From Centrapalus pauciflorus (lineage: Eukaryota > Streptophyta > Magnoliopsida > Asterales > Asteraceae), in NCBI GenBank assembly GCA_020465985.1, contig JAANYP010007118.1, forward strand, positions 27,240 through 91,239: 64,000 nt of DNA. The letters are read 5' to 3'. Below, in pieces: positions 33,518 to 46,500 of this stretch; position 1 is the stretch's first letter; each line of letters begins with the position of its first letter. Under the pieces are notes generated by a model that saw nothing but the letters and a program-made list of their open reading frames with translations, searched no databases and had not been told where the DNA came from. The position numbers and the translations under genes are program-made.

Positions 33518-34281
33518 CATTGGCTCTAATATATTGATCGTTTGCTTCAGTCTAAATCTAGATCAAGTGTACATAATCATTGAACCTTCGTGAGGTTCAA
33601 AAGATCCATGTCTCTACTTCAAGATAAAGACATTGTGCAAACAAATGGATTACTGACACTAAGTCATATGAAATTGTTCGAATCAATGGTCGCTACTGAC
33701 ACATAGTAGTACATTCATTAAGGACTAGGGGCGATGACGTGTTGCTAGACGCTAACCATTCTCGGTATCATAGTACAACATCATGCTCAAGGCTAGTCGG
33801 AGTTTGTTGGTTCCATAGTGTCCTTGACATGTAATACTGATGATACGACAATGAACCTAATGGGTCGCACAATAAGAATGATGAGTTTACAATACTTTCC
33901 ATAAATAAAATTTATGCTTCCATAAATAGATTTATAGTTTAACTAATTCGGAAGTAAATAATATAAGTGTGATAATTTATTATGAGCTATAAACAAAAGT
34001 TTCATAAATAGATTTTATGTTTTCATAAATAGATTTATGGTTACACTTATTTTAAGTAAATTATAAGCATTATAAATATTTCATGAGTTTTATGGTATCA
34101 GACCTTGCTTTGGATCACGGGCTCAAGGGGTAGGAGATTTGATAGAACTTGATCTAGATGAATCAAAACATTTGATATGAATGTTGCATTCAATTGAAAG
34201 TTTCTTAATTTACACCATGAAATGCACACACATAAGATTGCAAGACTTCTAAATTCTTATGCTTGGAAATTTCATTTTATA
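33518..34281 (+). repeat. LTR-like remnant with CATAAATAGATTTATG repeats
   Basis: Four near-palindromic units around CATAAATAGATTTATG lie at about 33898-34045. They are followed at 34093-34104 by TGGTATCAGACC, one or two changes from a tRNA-Met primer-binding site. This could be the 3' end of an old plus-strand LTR whose element is G, but the link is not proven. Confidence 0.35.
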
Positions 34282-34289
34282 CCTAATAT

Positions 34290-34882
34290 TAGGGTGTTCA
34301 AAAATATCCGAATCCGAGAGTCCGATCCGAAAATCCGAAAACCCGAATTGAAATTATCCAAAATTTCGGATTTCCGAAAATCGAATAATCCGAAATTTCG
34401 GATTCGGATTTTGCATTATTTTGGGTTTTCCGATCATCCGAAATCCAATTTTTTTTTAAAAAAAAAGTTTTATGCTTTTTTAAACTTTTTTGTCATACAT
34501 TATTTGACTAAGAATAATTATATTGTGTAAATTTAAATGTATAATGTAACTTTAACTTAATTAAAACTCATTTAAATGTATTTTGCTATCTTTTGACATG
34601 TTTTTTTTTGTTGTTTTAAGTTTAAAAAGTATGATATAATTTCGTTTACGACACAATTACTTTTTTATATATTAAAAGATATATAGATTTGTATTTTGTA
34701 TGTTTGAATTCATTTTATAATTTTAAGTATAATTAAAAATTTTAATTTTTCAGATAATCTGAAATTTCAGATTATCAGAAATTCGGATATGGATTCGGAT
34801 GGCAAAATTCATGTATCCGATTTTCGGATTATCCGGAATTCGGATACCCAATAATTGGATAATCCGAAAATGAACACTCCTA
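34290..34882. mobile_element. hAT-type MITE, 593 bp
   Basis: Begins TAGGGTGTTC and ends GAACACTCCTA, with extended inverted similarity in 'atccgaaa' stretches. A perfect 8-bp duplication CCTAATAT flanks it at 34282-34289 and 34883-34890, the hAT hallmark length. No transposase. Confidence 0.9.
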
Positions 34883-34890
34883 CCTAATAT

Positions 34891-35809
34891 CTATACTTTC
34901 ATCTAATTTCATGATTAGTCCCTAAACTAATGATTTCATCATGATATAGAACCTAACATTCTCCCTTTGTGATGAAAGCACTAAAAAATACAGACACGGG
35001 GACAAGGAAATTAAATGAACAATTTTCTTCAAGTCTTGATCTCTTCAGTATTCATAAAATTCTTCAAGTTCAACAAATATCTTCACTAGATTCTTCTCTT
35101 GTGAACTCTTTAATCTCATAGTCTCAAGACTTTGAATCTTCAAACAATATCTATGACAATATCTTTCTGATCTTCATATCTTCAATTTTCTGATTTTCTC
35201 TTCTTAGTTAAACATACTCCTTAAACCATGAAATTCATATATTCTCCCCCTTGATCTTTCAGAACAACAATTCATCTTCAAACTCTGAAAATTCTGAAAG
35301 ACTTATCAAAAACTTCAAGTCTTCAAATCTTTTATCTATTATTCTCTTCAACAGATAAACACGTAGCCTTTGAAAATTGTCATTTCTCCCCATCGTGATG
35401 AACATATGAACTATGATGATCATGTACTAGAACTTTAGAGACTCATAAAATCACAAATATACTCTCCCCCTCAAAAAAATTTAACATCCTGCACAAAATC
35501 AGGTTAGCAGTTATAACTTAATCAATAGTTATTAACAAGTTATAACCTAATCAATGGTCATTAGCAAATAATCAATGTGATTAACAAATTTCATAAGGAA
35601 ATTTATTTCAATTAGAAACAATTTCATCGGTGAGATGAAACGACAAGTAATTAATCCGATCAATTTACAATAAGATGGATTAAGTCAACTAAGTGCATAA
35701 TTAAATTAAGATTAGTAACACTAATCATGCATTAACAAACTTACATAACCTTAATTATGCAAAACAAAAACAATTACACAAAACTATATCATTGATGACT
35801 ATTCACGAT
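34891..35809. other. Remnant with repeated CTCCCCCT tracts
   Basis: No gene. Near 34971, 35245, 35385 and 35464 it holds TCTCCC-type tracts, the reverse complement of purine tracts. acctaaca next to the first suggests the edge of an old minus-strand LTR at about 34963. Assignment uncertain. Confidence 0.35.
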
Positions 35810-38460
35810 ATACCTGGGTTAAGTTCTTGTGATACAAGGACGAGACAACTCAAGAGATCATAGATTTCATCAAGAGTGTCGAGACCCAACAGTAGGGTCA
35901 GTACAATCAATCAGATCTGACAACGGCACAGAATTCAAGAATTCGGTAGTTGAAAGTTTCCAATGATCCAAAGGCATCCATCATCAATTTTCCAACGCAC
36001 GAACACCTCAACAGAATGGTATCGTTGAAAAATGAAATTGTACCCTTGTGGAGGCTACTTGCACCATGTTAAACTACTCAAAGCTACAACCATTCTCGTG
36101 GGCTGAAGACGTATCTACAACTTGTTATACACAGAACTGCTCAATCATTCATAAGTGCTTAAACAAAACAATCTATCAGCTCTACCTAAATAAAGTTCCC
36201 TATATCAAATACTTATGAGTTTTTGGTTGCAGGTTCTACGTGTTGAATGACAAGGACAATCTAGGGAAATTCAATGAGAAAGCAGACAAAGAAATTTTTA
36301 TCGGATACTCAACTAATTCAAAGGCATATCACGTGTACAACACTCGTACCAGGATAGTCAATGAGAGTGTTAATATCACACTCGATGAAATTGCTGAAAT
36401 GACTCCTGAAGTTGACCAATCAGGACCACGAATTACTCCTATGCCTGGAGATTTTCCTACCCCAACATTTTTTCCTCTTCCGATTTAATAAATTTATTTG
36501 ATCCATTTTATACTGAATTTTTTTGTCCTAATGTAAATTCTTCTTTTGTTTCAGCTCCCGAGGTTAATGCAAATTCATCAGACTCAACAGTTCAAGTACC
36601 ACCTTCAGAACCAGCAATTCCAACATCATTACCATTTTCATTGCCTTCATCATCTTCTACACACGTTCCACTATTGAGCCTACTCCAATTATACCCTCTC
36701 ATATTGTATCAAATATTATCCCTTTACAAGAACCAATAGAATCTTAATCGAACCAGTGGTATCCTCACTCGAAACCATTGAATATAACACCTCATTCATC
36801 CCCACACTAACCACTGAGCTTCCCTCACGTTCACCCCTTCCACACGAAACATAATGGACCCGTGATCACATAACTGAACAAATCATTGGTGATCTAGCTA
36901 CTGGGGTTCAAACTCGAAGGGCATCAGCTAACAAATGTCTATTTGCGTCATTCATTAGCATGATAGAGCTCGCTCGTGTGGATGAAAACTTGAAAGACGC
37001 AGATTGCATTCTAGCCATGAAAGAAGAGCTCAACTAGTTTGAATAGCTAAGGGTATGGCGGTTAGTTCCCAAACCCAAATGTCGAGCTATCATCAGGACA
37101 AAATCGATCTTTAAGAACAAATGATATGAGAACGATATAGTAGTAAGGAAAATGGCGAGGCTAGTCACTATAGGCTGCCAACAGCAAGAAGACATTGATT
37201 ATGACGATACCTTTGCTCCGATTGCACGGATTGAAGCTATCTGAAGCTTCTGGGCGTTTGACGCTCACAAAGACTTCAAATTGTACTAAATGGACGTCAA
37301 AACCGCCTTCTTAAACGGTGAACTGAATGAGGAGGTGACGTTGAACAACCACAAGGTTTTGTTGATGTACATAAAATAGACCATGTTTATGTGTTAGATA
37401 AAGCTCTTTATGGTTTAAAACAAGCACCTCGAGCTTGGTATGATAGCCTCTCGAACTTTATTACTACTGTCGGTTTCAGTAAGGGTGTGGTGGACAAAAC
37501 ATTGTTCACTAAAAAGAGAATGCCCACATGTAATGCTAGTCTAAATTTATATAGATGAAATTATATTTGGATCTACTGACCCTAAGTTTTGTAGGTAATT
37601 TTATCCCTTATGGAGTCCTGGTTTGAGATGAGTATGATGGGGGAAATGAACTTTTTCCTCGGATTACAAGTCAAAAAACTAGACGATAGGATCTTTCTGA
37701 ATTAGTCGAAATATACTCTTGACATACTCAAGAAGTACAAGTTAGACTCTTTCATGGCTATCGCAACTCTCATGGCTTCAAACTGTAAGTTAGACACTGC
37801 TCATTCTAGGAAAAGTGTCAATAACACAACTTACAGAGGGATGATTGGTTCCTTAATCAACCTTACGTCTAGTAGACCGTTTGTGCTTGCTTTCAGGCCG
37901 ACCTAAAGAATCCCACCTTACAGGGCATAAACGCATCTTTCATTATCTTAAGGGTTCACCCGAACTTGGTCTATGGAATCCAAAGGAAACCAACTTCGAT
38001 CTTACTGCCTTTTCAGATGCTGATTTTGCAGGTTACAGAGTAGATCGTAAAAGCACTTCCAGTGGAATTCAGTTTTTGGGTGACAGATTAATGATTTAGT
38101 CTTCCAAAAAGCAAAATTGTGTTTCTACCTCCACAGCCAAGGCTGAGTATGTAGCAGCTGCAAGCTGTTGCTCTCAAGTGCTGTGGATGAGAATACAGTT
38201 GCGTGATTATGGATTTTCACTCATTAACATCCCAATTTACTGTGACTCACGAAGTGCAATTGCTATATCTTGCAATCCCATGCAACAATCTAGAACAAAA
38301 CACATAGATACCAGGTATCACTTCATTAAAGACCATGTAGAAAAAGGGACTATAGAAATGTATTTTGTTGGAACCGAATTTCAACTTGCTGGTATTTTTA
38401 CTAAGGCTTTGACGAACCTCATTTTCGGTTCTTAGTATCTCAAATTGGCATGTTATATCC
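35810..38460 (+). pseudogene. Decayed copia pol, plus strand (element G)
   Basis: Old copia polyprotein in reverse orientation to its neighbours. Integrase SIRSDNGTEFKNSVV lies near 35905 and TPQQNGIVEK near 36005. The post-integrase region 36240-36488 is open. RT pieces near 37140-37300 include a MDVKTAFLNGEL-like block, and ALYGLKQAPRAWYDSL lies near 37400. The YVDD site is changed to YIDE near 37545. RNase H (37881-38435) has DADFAGYRVDRKSTS and RTKHIDTRYHF. Stops and frameshifts are frequent. No gag recognised upstream. Confidence 0.88.
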
Positions 38461-38615
38461 TCCTTGTGGTTTAGTCTCAGATATTTCTTAAATAACTCTG
38501 TTTCAATTAATTATCAAAATTACATGAAATTCCTTATTTAGAAAATATATGTTACTTCAATTCAGAGGAAGTGTCACAAAATCATTTTCAGTGTTCATTT
38601 ATCAATGTACGTTTT

Positions 38616-39706
38616 TGTAGGTCCCAAAAGATATCCCAAGTATATAGCCTTAAGCTGTAGAGGGGGGTGAATACAGCTATTTAAAAACTACACTTAATTT
38701 TCTCAATGTTTGTATGTATTATCAACAAAAATGTTAATTACAAACGAGCTTGAATGCGGAATGGTTCAAGCTGAGATGACAGATACAACAGTATGATTAC
38801 TAGTATAAGACAGACTCAAACTAGTTACAATGAACACACTCACTAAGAATCACTCACTGTGTTTACAAGACTCAGAGGAACAGCTTGAACAAGAACAGCT
38901 TAGACACCAAGCACTGTTTTATTCAAGCAGACTTGCATGCATGAAAGACACACTTGAATGCACGTTCACTATTGGATTCAGCACTTAGCTTTTTCTGCTT
39001 ATACTTTCAATCCTTGGATGATTCTTTTTATACTCAATCAGAGGATCTAAGTGAAGCTTCTTCATTGGACGAAAGGAAAAAGGGAAAGTCTTGTTGAAAA
39101 GGCAACATAAGCTTTTTCTGCACATTCTGAAAAGCAGACATGCTTTTATGCAGCAGAACTTTTGTCTTTTCACTTTGTCTACTGTTGCATTGCCTTTAAC
39201 CAAATAAGGAATGTCAACTTTCTGTCTTTCTTCCTTTGTAAAGGCCTATTTTGATATAAGAAAAGGTCTGTCACTCTTTTTCAAATATCTTTTTGTCTTC
39301 ATGTAACAGAACAGCTTGGGCAGGCTGAGCAGTTCTGATTTCCACTTTGTCTTCGACTTTGTAAACTGATCTTGCAGTCAAAAACAATACATGAGGACTT
39401 GGAAACACATTCCATAAAGTGTTTAGCCTGTTCACAAAGAACAAGAAACTTGTAAACTGCCCAAGTTTATCTCCAGTGTAGAGCAGCGTAGACAGTTTAT
39501 GTCCAGCCTGTTCAGCAGACTGAACAGCTTGGGTAAACTGTCTTTGTTGCAACACATGGAACATGTAGAACAACTTTGGGCTGATATTGCAAATCATTTT
39601 CAAGTCTCAATAAGGCATATAACATGCCTTAAATTCAACCTTCAAATGCATCAACAGGTTTGATTTAGAATCTCCCCCTCAGATGCAGAACATGTTTGAC
39701 TGAGGC
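38616..39706 (-). repeat. 3' LTR of E, truncated at its inner edge
   Basis: Matches 49701-50764, then jumps straight into the third ORF at the shared bases aggc. The last 16 bp or so of the LTR, the purine tract and the third-ORF tail are missing. Contains TATAAAAA on the sense strand (39032-39025) and many GAACAGCTT / AAGCTGTTC motifs. Confidence 0.92.
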
Positions 39707-42700
39707 TTGAAGCTGTTCTTCTCTAAACTCAAAATATTTGTGCATAGGAAGACCCATTTCTTTGGCCCTGGCTTTGTGAAATTTGATCTTTGCTGTTCTC
39801 TGCTGTTGAGGATCAGTTGCTGCTTTTTCTTTTCCTTTAGCTGCTGTAGTGATAGCAGCTTCAGGACTTTCCTCCTCCTCCTCTTCTTCTTCTTCAAGAA
39901 TCAGACGCCTCCTTCTGCTGCTTGACCTGCCCTCAGGAATGAATTCCTCCCCCTTAGACTGAGCAGGGATTGGAGATTCAACCTGAGTAGGTTGAGAAGT
40001 TTGGGAAGCACCCTCCAATGTACCTATTGCAGATGCTCCTGCTGGTTGACCAGTGAGTATTGCTGGAACTGATTTCTCCTTAAGAGAAAAAGTTTTCTCC
40101 CCCTTAGACTTAGTCTTCGAGGCAGATGACTTCTCCCCCTTTGAAGGAGATGTACCAGCACCTTCAACACCTGGTCTGCCTGAAGACACAAAGTCAGCAG
40201 GCTTGCCAGCAGGTTTAGCAGCAGGCTTGGGGCCAACAAGGCTATGCACTAAGAAAGCCAGGTTGTCTTTCACCTCTGCAAGCTGGGAAAGACAGGTTTG
40301 AAGAGAAGAGGATTAGGTATTAGCAAGGGAAGTCAGCTTGACAATGTTTTCCCTATCAGAAGCTGTGAACAGCAAACTTTGAAGCTGTGCAAGATGTAAT
40401 TCAAGAGAATCTTGCACATCAGCAAGGTTTGATGACACAGAATTGGATAGGGAGCCAATGAGTGTGTTCAAGCTGGCTAGAGTGGCAGGAAGAGTAGTAT
40501 TGCAAGAAGTGAGGAGAGATGACAGCTGTTGAGAAATAGCTGTCATTGAGGACACAAAGTCCTGTTGTAGTGAAAGAATGGAGGAGAGGGATGTGGATAC
40601 ATTTTGCAGCTGTGCAGTGAGTGCAAGCAGCTGTGGAGAATTATCAGGTTGTGGAGTGGTAGGGAAGGAATCCTTGAACAGATCAAAGAATCCCTTAAGC
40701 TGTTCAGACACAGAGTCTGAAATAAGAGAGGGTAGAGAGGTCATAAAAGTTTCTAAAGATCCAACTTTGTTGGTCAGCAGGGAAAGTTGATCCTTCAAAG
40801 GCAGGTCTTTAGGAGATGGAGGTGCATGGGTGGACTGTTTAGATTGGGTAGATGGAGAAGAAGTTGATGAGGTTGGTGTATGAGGATGTGATGGAGAGGG
40901 AAGAGGAACATTTGAGAGAAGCTCCATAGCCTGGGCAAAAGTAATGTGGCCCAGCTTGGAGGGGTCAAAGGGTCCCTCAGCAGCGGCTGTAGCTGCATCA
41001 TCAGGAGAAGGGGTTGATGTTGGGGGCCTTTCAGATGCTGCCTGTGTTGCAGCACCTTCATGAAGACCAGTGGGTGTTCCCTCTGCAGTGCCTTGGTGTA
41101 AAAGCACCTCATCATGGGGAGATGGGATATGCATTTCAACATCAGCAGTGGTGAAACCTGCTGATGGAATTTGCACAGAAGGGTCAGCCTCACCCAAGGG
41201 ATGGTATGTTCCCTGAGGTTCATCAGCTTGGGTTGTTGGTCCCTCAGTAGCTGTTTGGTGTAGAACAACTATATCATAGGGAGCAGAAATTTGAGGTTGT
41301 TCTGCTGATTGGTCTATACCAGCAGTGTGGGCACCTCGTGTAGACTCAGGGTGTAAGAAAGTTTGAGGTGGGGACATTGTGGACTCAGTATGGAGTGGAG
41401 AGGGCTCCTGTCTTTCAATATTCTCAGCCTTTTGGGAGGCTGGAGTAGTTGAGGTGGCTATCTCCATTTGTACAACTGGCTCCTGTTGGGAGGAACCAGA
41501 GGGTTTAGGCTGACTCTGGGTGGACTCAGGTTGGAGTAAAGCAGGCTCCAATTGTGCTGAACCTTCTCCCAAAATAGGAGAGGCAGCAGGGTGGCTTCTC
41601 TTACAACTGAACCCTGTTGAGAGGGAACAGAGGAGCTGATTGTTTGGGTTGTTGTCTTTTTGGCTAGAGATTTGTGTTGGTATTGGAGGGATGAAGTAGG
41701 TGATGTTGGAGAGGAGATGAGAGGTTCGGACTGGACAGGTTTAGAGACTGGGTGAGAAACAGGTGGGTTGACGTGTTCCATAGTCTCAGGTGCCACAAAG
41801 GCACCAGCCACAGAGGCTTCAGGTTCAACGAATGAACCAGGGTGAGGAGCCTGCTCCCCCTAAGCCACAGAGGCTAAGGGAGCAGACTCTGACTGAGCTG
41901 TTTTGACCTTCTTGTGGACAGGCCCAGCTTCAGTGGTTGCCATGGTCCTTTTAACAAGTTTGGACATGGCTTTGGATTTTCTCTTGGGAGCAGCTTCTGG
42001 ATTCACCCTCTCATCAGAGGGTCCTTCCACCAATCCTAACAACCTCCTCATTGGTGTTGGCAAGGGAGGCTCATTTGGAAGAACAGCAGTGTAGAAAACT
42101 CTATTCCCTATTATAGGGAAGGCAGTATGAAGTAAAGGCTGAGAGTTGTACAAGTGCTCACCACAAATGTGCCTGAATATGAGGCTCAGAAATCTAGGGT
42201 ATCGAACAGCAGCTGGTCTTGGCTCCTGCTGCACCAGATTCCTCAAGTTCAGGAAGATCCACTTAGCCATGTCCATTGTAGTCCCATCCACCAGGTGTAG
42301 GACTATTGGGATTTCATCACGCCTCAGTTGGTCAAATGAACCAACTTTGCTACTGAAGCACATCACCACTGAGGCAAAGACGAAACTATAGGTAGGAGAC
42401 AGATCCTTCCTGTATAGCGTAGCTCCAATTTTGGGTTCTGCTACACCACAGAAGCGTAGCAAATTTCCCATTTGTTCATTTTCAGGCTGAGGCATGTCAT
42501 ATGAATCAGCAATGGGCAAATGAAGAACCTCCTTGAGAAGATCAGCAGTAATCTCAATGGTCTGAGTCCCATTGAGAATAGTTCCTTTGATGACTTTGGT
42601 ATTGGGGTAGTAGGCACAAGTGTACCAAAACTCATATACCATCTCCTGGTACAGGACACCAGGAGTAGCAGTCATGGCGTAGTTCAACGGATGAACTGAC

Positions 42701-42867
42701 AAAAACTCCACCATTTGGTCATAACCTTTCCCCACATAGTTTTTGGGGATTGTGAGGTTGGCAATGTAGTTAGTGAGTTTGATGGTTAGCATTGTGGTGA
42801 TTGATGAGTGTTTCTGTACATCATCACCAACAAATACTGGTAGAAAGGGGTTGTTTCTGTGAGCCAT
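39707..42867 (-). pseudogene. Third ORF of E, broken and truncated
   Basis: ATG at 42867 (MAHRNNPF). The N-terminal domain (about 280 aa) has ITADLLKEVLHLP, a FASVVMCFSSKVGSFD stretch and RYPRFLSLIFRHICG. It aligns in pattern with the B third ORF (SADMLRQVLQL, FMVCFAPKKAGFD, LYPRFVMMLIRHFLP), so both families share this domain. A long Ser/Thr/Pro/Gln-rich middle follows, then a helical Leu/Ser-rich stretch (about 40320-40800) and SKGEK-type repeats. Breaks: TAG at 41860, a one-base loss in a G run near 41590, TAA at 40313, and loss of the C-terminus by the deletion at 39706. No signal peptide or membrane segment seen. Confidence 0.88.
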
Positions 42868-43573
42868 TTTGAAAGTAGTGAGAGTATCAGAAGCACAAGA
42901 CACTTAGTCGATTTTTAGGGTTCTTAGGAGGTTTATGGTAGTAGTGAAGAAGACGAAGATGAAACAGTATGAGGTATTTATAGGATTTGAATGTGAGTGG
43001 GTATGAGAGAGAAATATTTGGGCAGTTGATTTGAAAAGGTCGTTAACGGAAAACGGAACGGTTGTCCATGTCAGACCGTTTGTCAGACCACTTGAGCCCT
43101 TTTTAATCACTAACACACGTAACCCACATTATCCACAGTAATTAAGTTAAATAAAAACATAAATTAAGTAACTTAATTGTGAAGAAAGGTAATTAAAAAA
43201 CTGTTGGTCTAAGCTGTTGGTCAAACCTGTGATGAGTAAGGTCATCACAGGCCGTTCATTTTTCAAGCTGTTCACTCTTCACGATGTGCATTCAACCTGT
43301 GTTCTAATTTAAGATCAGGTTGTGTTCAATAGCTGAACAGATTACAAGACAATGGCTTGTACATCAGTGTGAAGGAATGAGCAGGGTGAAGAATGGACCA
43401 TCAGAGCAGGCTGGACGAGTAAACTGTTTTTGTTCAGCCTGATGTATGTCCAAGCTGTTCAAGGATTTCAGAAAAATGGCTAAGTACAGAACATGTATAG
43501 CCTGTTCTGTCTAAGCTGTTCTGAGAAACTTGAGCAGTGTGAGACATACAAGGTCTTAAACCTTTGAGGACAC
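42868..43573 (-). promoter_or_regulatory. Spacer of E with promoter for the third ORF
   Basis: On the sense strand a consensus TATAAATA (42982-42975) lies about 108 nt before the third-ORF ATG. A pyrimidine-rich, ATG-free leader typical of plant 5' UTRs follows it. Upstream at 43045-43080 are three AACGG and one CCGTT (plus-strand reading), a MYB/MSA-like core. A perfect 9-bp hairpin CCTGTGATG/CATCACAGG lies at 43226-43251. AAGCTGTTC motifs recur. F has the same arrangement. Confidence 0.6.
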
Positions 43574-46500
43574 TTAGTCACTTTTGTTTAACATGCCCAG
43601 CTTGCTGACAAGGTAATTAAATCTTGTTTCATCAAGAGGTTTGGTGAAAATGTCTGCAAGCTGTTCATTTGTGGAAATAAAGCTTACCTCCACATTACCT
43701 TTCTGAATGTGATCCGTGATGAACTGATGTCTGACCTCAATATGCTTTGTTCTTGAATGAAATACTGGATTGTTGGAAATGGCTATGGCACTTGTGTTAT
43801 CACATAGAATAGGAATTTTCCTATACACAAGCCCATAGTCTTCAAGCTGATGCTGCATCCACAGAATCTGCCCACAGCAGCTTCCAGCAGCAATGTACTC
43901 AGCTTCAGCAGTAAAAGTAGACACTGAGTTCTGCTTCTTGCTACACCAACTTATCAACTTACCACCAAGGAGTTGACACCCACCTGTTGTGCTTTTCCTA
44001 TCTAGCCTGCAGCCTGCAAAATCAGAATCTGAATAACCTGTTAGTTCAAGGCTGGAGTCTTTGGGATACCAAAGACCCAAACCTGGTGTACCCTTCAGGT
44101 ATCTGAAGATTCTTTTAACAGCAGCTAGATGAGATTCCTTTGGATCAGCTTGGAACCTAGCACACAAACAGGTGGCAAACATAGTATCAGGTCTACTAGC
44201 AGTTAAGTATAGCAAGCTCCCAATCATACCTCTATAAGCTGTTACTGAAACAGCTTTGCCACTGGCATCAGCATCCAATTTTACATTGGTTGCCATTGGG
44301 GTTTTAATAGGAGAACTTTGATCAAATTTAAACTTTTTCAATAGATCTAAAGTATACTTTCTTTGATTTATAAAAAATTCCAGTTGAGGTTTGTTTAACC
44401 TGTAATCCTAAAAAGAAAGTAACTTCTCCCATCATACTCATTTCATATTTGGATTTCATGAGTAATGAAAAATTCTTGCATAACTGCTCATTGGTAGAAC
44501 CAAATATTATATCATCCACATAAATTTGAACAAGCATAATATCAGATTTCACCTTCTTTATGAACAGTGTGGTATCCACTTTACCTCTGGAATACCCATT
44601 GCTCATAAGGAATTCAGTAAGAGTGTCATACCAGGCTCTAGGGGCTTGTTTGAGACCATAGACAACTTTTTCCAACTTATAGACAAAACCTGGATGTTGT
44701 TCATTTTCAAAACCTGGAGGCTGTTTGACATAGACTTCTTCTTGCAGCTTCCCATTCAAAAATGCACTCTTCACATCCATTTGAAATACCTTAATGCTCT
44801 TATGAGCAACATAGGCTAGATACAAACGAATTGCTTCTAGCCTGGCCACAGGAGCAAATGTTTCATCATAGTCAATTCCTTCCTCCTGTCTATAACCCTG
44901 AGCAACCAGTCTTGCCTTATTTCTTATGACATGACCTTGCTCATCCATTTTATTTCTGAAAACCCATTTAGTGCCAATTATAGTTTTACCTTTAGGAGCA
45001 GGGACCAGCTTCCATACCTTGTTTCTTTCAAACTGATTGAGTTCTTCTTGCATGGCAGTGATCCAATTGGCATCTTTTAGTGCTTCATCCACCTTCTTTG
45101 GCTCCATTAGTGAAACAAAACTAGAGAACATACAGAAGTTCCCTAAGCTGTCCCACCTTGTTTGTACCCCTTTGCTAATGTCACCAATTATATGATCATT
45201 GGGGTGACATCTGATCCACTTAGGATCATTTTTCAATGAGGATTCTCCTGAGTTATCAGCAGCTTCAGTAGGTCCTGTTGAACAGCTCTCAAGATTTTCA
45301 GACACACTGTTGTCTTGAGCATGTTCACTTGTTGAACATGACTGACCACTGTTGAACATATTAGCAGAGGCACCAGGAAAATCAGCATTGATAAGTTCAG
45401 GACATGTAGTTGTAATTAAGTCAGTACACTTATTCACACAGGGTGTATTGACATAATCATCATCATGCCCATCATGATCAACAGGTTCCACATTGGATGT
45501 AGTGGAAGCTTTTGAGTCAACTTCATTGTTTGAATGCATGAGATCATCAAAGTTTAATTCTCCTGAAAATGATTCAGGAACAGCTTTGGTGAAAACATTC
45601 TTGGACTCCTCAAAGGTGACATTGATAGATTCATCTATCACCTTTCTTTTGTTGTTGTATACTCTGTAGGCTTTGGAGATAGCAGAGTAGCCAACAAACA
45701 CACCTTCATCAGCTTTTGGTTCAAATTTTTCCAGTTGGTCCCTTTGATTCAGAATGAAGCAGGGACACCCAAACACATGGAAGTAACTGACATTTGGCTT
45801 TCTCCCTTTGAGCAGCTCATAAGGAGTCTTGTTGAACTCTTCACCACTAAGGATCTGTTTTGGGTGAAGCAGGCAGTGTTAACAGCTTCAGCCCAGAATG
45901 ATGAAGGTAAACCAGATGCACACAGCATGGTTCTAGCAGCTTCAATGAGAGTTCTGTTTCTCCTTTCAGCAACTCCATTTTGTTGTGGAGTTCTTACAGC
46001 TGAAAAGTTTTGAGTGATTCCTTTCTCTTCACAGAAGTCTTCAAGAGTACTGTTTCTGAATTCAGTACCATGATCACTTCTAAGCTGCTTCACTTGGGCA
46101 AAGTTCAGCATTTCCATCTTTTTAACAAATCCAATAATTTCTCTAGCAGCCTCTCCTTTGCTCTTCAAGAAGATTACCCATGTGTACCTGGAGAACTCAT
46201 CAACCATTACTAAAGTGTATCTTCTTCCTCCTAGACTTGGGACATTTACAGGTCCAAACAAGTCCATGTGGATTAAGAAGAGAGGAGTATCAATAGAAAA
46301 GTTATGTTTGGATTTAAAAGATGATTTCCTCTGCTTGCCTTTCTCACAAGCTGTGCAGAGTTTATCCTTAACAAAGGTCATAGAGGGCAAACCTGTCACC
46401 AACTCTTTCTTACAGAGTTTGTTGATCTTCTTGAAGTTCAGATGTGACAGCCTTTTGTGCCATAACCAGTTTAGGTCTGCATTTGTTCTTGTGAGAAAAC

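Noticed and set aside
34093..34104. Definite primer-binding site for element G
   Set aside because: Differs from the consensus and the stretch to G pol lacks a recognisable gag; kept only as a weak remark.
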